Below, piece after piece: positions 61,961 through 64,000 of a DNA stretch of 64,000 bases (positions within the stretch are counted from its first letter, which is position 1; each line of letters begins with the position of its first letter). This stretch comes from Eutypa lata (Eukaryota > Ascomycota > Sordariomycetes > Xylariales > Diatrypaceae). Location of the stretch: positions 434,001 through 498,000 of the forward strand of contig JAKULF010000015.1 of NCBI GenBank assembly GCA_022661535.1. The letters are read 5' to 3'. The position numbers and the translations under genes were made by a program. Under the pieces are notes generated by a model. That model did not search any database, had not been told where the DNA came from, and saw only the letters and a program-made list of their open reading frames with translations.

Positions 61961-64000
61961 TTATTTATTAATTACTTTTCGAATTTATAAACTTATAAAT
62001 TATAACTTTAAAGCTTTAATTATTTAAGGATTTTTAAAGTAATATAATTAAATAATATAACTTTAATTAATTAATTCGATTATAAGTTAATTAAATTTAC
62101 GTATAAGCGTAAAATTAAATATATATATAAAGTTAAGTAAAAGATTTATATATAATAATTAATGTAAAAAGCTTATAATATAATAGTTAAATTTATAAAA
62201 TTCGTAATACGTAATAATAAATTTATAAAGCTTAAAGTTTGAATTTTAAAAAAAAAATAAAAAGATTTAAATTTTATAACTTAAATTTTTTAAATCTTTT
62301 AAATATTTAAATTATCGTAATATATAATTTATTATAAAGTTTATAAATAAAAATAAATATTACGGTAATTTAAATAACTTTATTATTATTAATAATTTAT
62401 ATTTTAATTCTTTAATTAAATTTTTTAAATTTAACGTAATAAGTTATAACTTATAAAATAAAATTTTACCGATTTTAAAAGTTAAAAAAAAGTTCTTAAA
62501 GCTTATAAAAAGTCGTATTTTTTTACATTATAACGATTAATAAAATTTTAATAATATATTAATAAGTTAAATTATTAATTTATAAACTTTTAATAAATTT
62601 AAATTACGTTTATTTATAATATTTAAAAAATAATTTAATTAATTTTAAATTTAATTAATTTTATATAAAAACGTTTAATATATTTAATTATAAATAAATT
62701 AAAATTTTAATATAAGTTATTTTTTATAATTAAAAACGCTTTTTAATAATATAATTTAAAAAAAAATAATTAAGTTTTTTATATAAAAAATAAACTTTTT
62801 TATATAAAAGTAACGATTAAATATTATTAATAAATAAATAAATAAAAGTTTTTTAAAAAAATAAATATTAAATAAAATTTAAGTTTTTAATTAAAATAAT
62901 ACGAAATAAAGAAAATCGTATAATTTAAAAAAAATTACTTTTTTCGTTACGTTTACTTTTCGTTATACGATTATAATTTAAGCTTTATTTATAATAAATT
63001 AAAAGTTTAAATTATTATTAAAAAAATTATTATTAAAAAAATTATTAAAAAAAAATTATTATTAAATAAATTATTATTAAAAATATTATTAAAAAATAAA
63101 TTATTATAAAAAAATAAATTATTAAATAAATTATTATTAAAAAAAAAATTATTATTAAATAAAAATAAATTATTATTAAATAAAAATAAATTATTAACGA
63201 TAAAAAAAAAATTTTAAATTTTTTAAAATTAAAAAAAAATAAATATACGTAAAAAATTTAAAATATACGTCGTAAAATAAGTTTATTTTAAATAACGTAA
63301 TAAGTTAAAAGTTAAATAAATTCGTAAATTTTAAAATTAAAAAAAAAATAATAATTAAAAAAAGTTTAATTAAAAAAAAAATTTATTTAATTAATAATAT
63401 TTTTTTTTATTATTTTATATTTTATAATTTTAATATTAAATTTTTTAATAATTACTTTTTTATTAATTATATATTAATAATTTTATATAACTTTATAAAT
63501 AATTTATAAAATAAATAAATTATAATTATTTTTATTAATAATTTTATAACGTAAAATTAAATTTTATAAGTTATTTATAAATTTAATTATTAATATTTAA
63601 AATATATTTATTTTTAAAAAAATTATAAAATTAATAAAATTTATAATAAAATCTTTAAATAAATCTTTTATTTTTATACGTTTAAAAAAAATAATTTAAA
63701 TATAATAAATCGTTAATAATTTATTTTTTTATTATAATAAATTATTTATATTAATAATTAAACGATTATTTAAGTTATTTATTAATTTTATAAAAAATTA
63801 ATCTTTTAAAGTTATTTTTATAATTTATAAATTAATTAATATAATTATATTTTATTAAACGTAATTTAAAATAATTTTAATAATTAAGTTATTATTTAAA
63901 AAAATAATCGTTTTATTAATACATTATATATTAATAATTTATAAAATTAAAAAAGTTAAAAATTAATTATTAAAATAATTAACGCGTTTAAACTTTTATT

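Larger units (their letters stand above)
51625..64000. repeat. RIP-type AT-rich block (decayed repeat or transposon DNA)
   Basis: From about 51625 to the window end, the sequence is almost entirely A and T. Remaining C sits mainly in CG or CT context, while CA and TG dinucleotides are nearly absent and AC and GT remain. That skew is the footprint of repeat-induced point mutation, which changes CpA to TpA in duplicated DNA. No open reading frame of useful length survives. I could not identify the original element, and no long terminal repeats could be paired by eye. Local tandem arrays occur at 55421-55564 and 61540-61960, with ATTATTAAA-like low complexity at 63010-63200. The block may be part of a larger heterochromatic AT-isochore, a subtelomere or a centromere-flanking region; the window does not say which. 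Confidence 0.88.

Noticed and set aside
63010..63200. CRISPR-like regular repetition of ATTATTAAA strings
   Set aside because: Low-complexity AT sequence with irregular spacing in a eukaryotic genome, not a repeat-spacer array.
51625..64000. Attempt to find a transposase, reverse transcriptase or LTR pair
   Set aside because: RIP has removed almost all informative codons; any identification by eye would be a guess.

Overview
The window looks like genomic DNA of a filamentous ascomycete (Pezizomycotina; the order cannot be fixed from this sequence alone). Genes are split by short GT-AG introns, often 50-110 bases, with CTAAC/CTGAC-like branch points. Long AT-rich spacers carry many microsatellites. 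The conserved genes are clearly fungal: MVP1, DCN1, COX4, and mitochondrial ribosomal proteins uL15m and bS6m. The right-hand end is an extremely AT-rich block with the CpA/TpG-poor signature of repeat-induced point mutation (RIP).

Region A (about 2.1-24.0 kb) is accessory in character. It holds an APH-like phosphotransferase, two related cytochrome P450 genes in tandem, a MYND zinc-finger protein, an F-box/ankyrin protein with a decayed ankyrin fragment downstream, a small unknown protein, a P450 pseudogene, a glutathione S-transferase and a flavin-dependent halogenase-like enzyme with a C-terminal zinc ribbon. P450s, GST and halogenase together suggest a small-molecule modification or detoxification neighbourhood. 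There is no PKS, NRPS, terpene synthase or transporter in the window, so calling it a biosynthetic cluster is inference only.

Region B (about 24.7-50.8 kb) is a housekeeping block. In order: uL15m, MVP1 (sorting nexin), DCN1 (cullin neddylation), bS6m, an unrecognised 736-residue coiled-coil and basic protein, COX4 and a NUDIX hydrolase. Many gene models could be closed exactly, with exon lengths summing to whole codons. Two are unusual: DCN1 has an intron of about 1.1 kb, and bS6m starts with exons of only 24 and 32 bases. The spacers hold simple repeats, including 41 uninterrupted CATA units.

Region C (about 51.6-64.0 kb) is AT-rich with no gene. CpA and TpG are nearly absent while CpG survives, as expected of RIP-mutated transposon or repeat DNA. 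It contains a 4 x 36-bp tandem array whose copies differ almost only by C:G to T:A transitions. No tRNA, rRNA or CRISPR array could be supported anywhere in the window.
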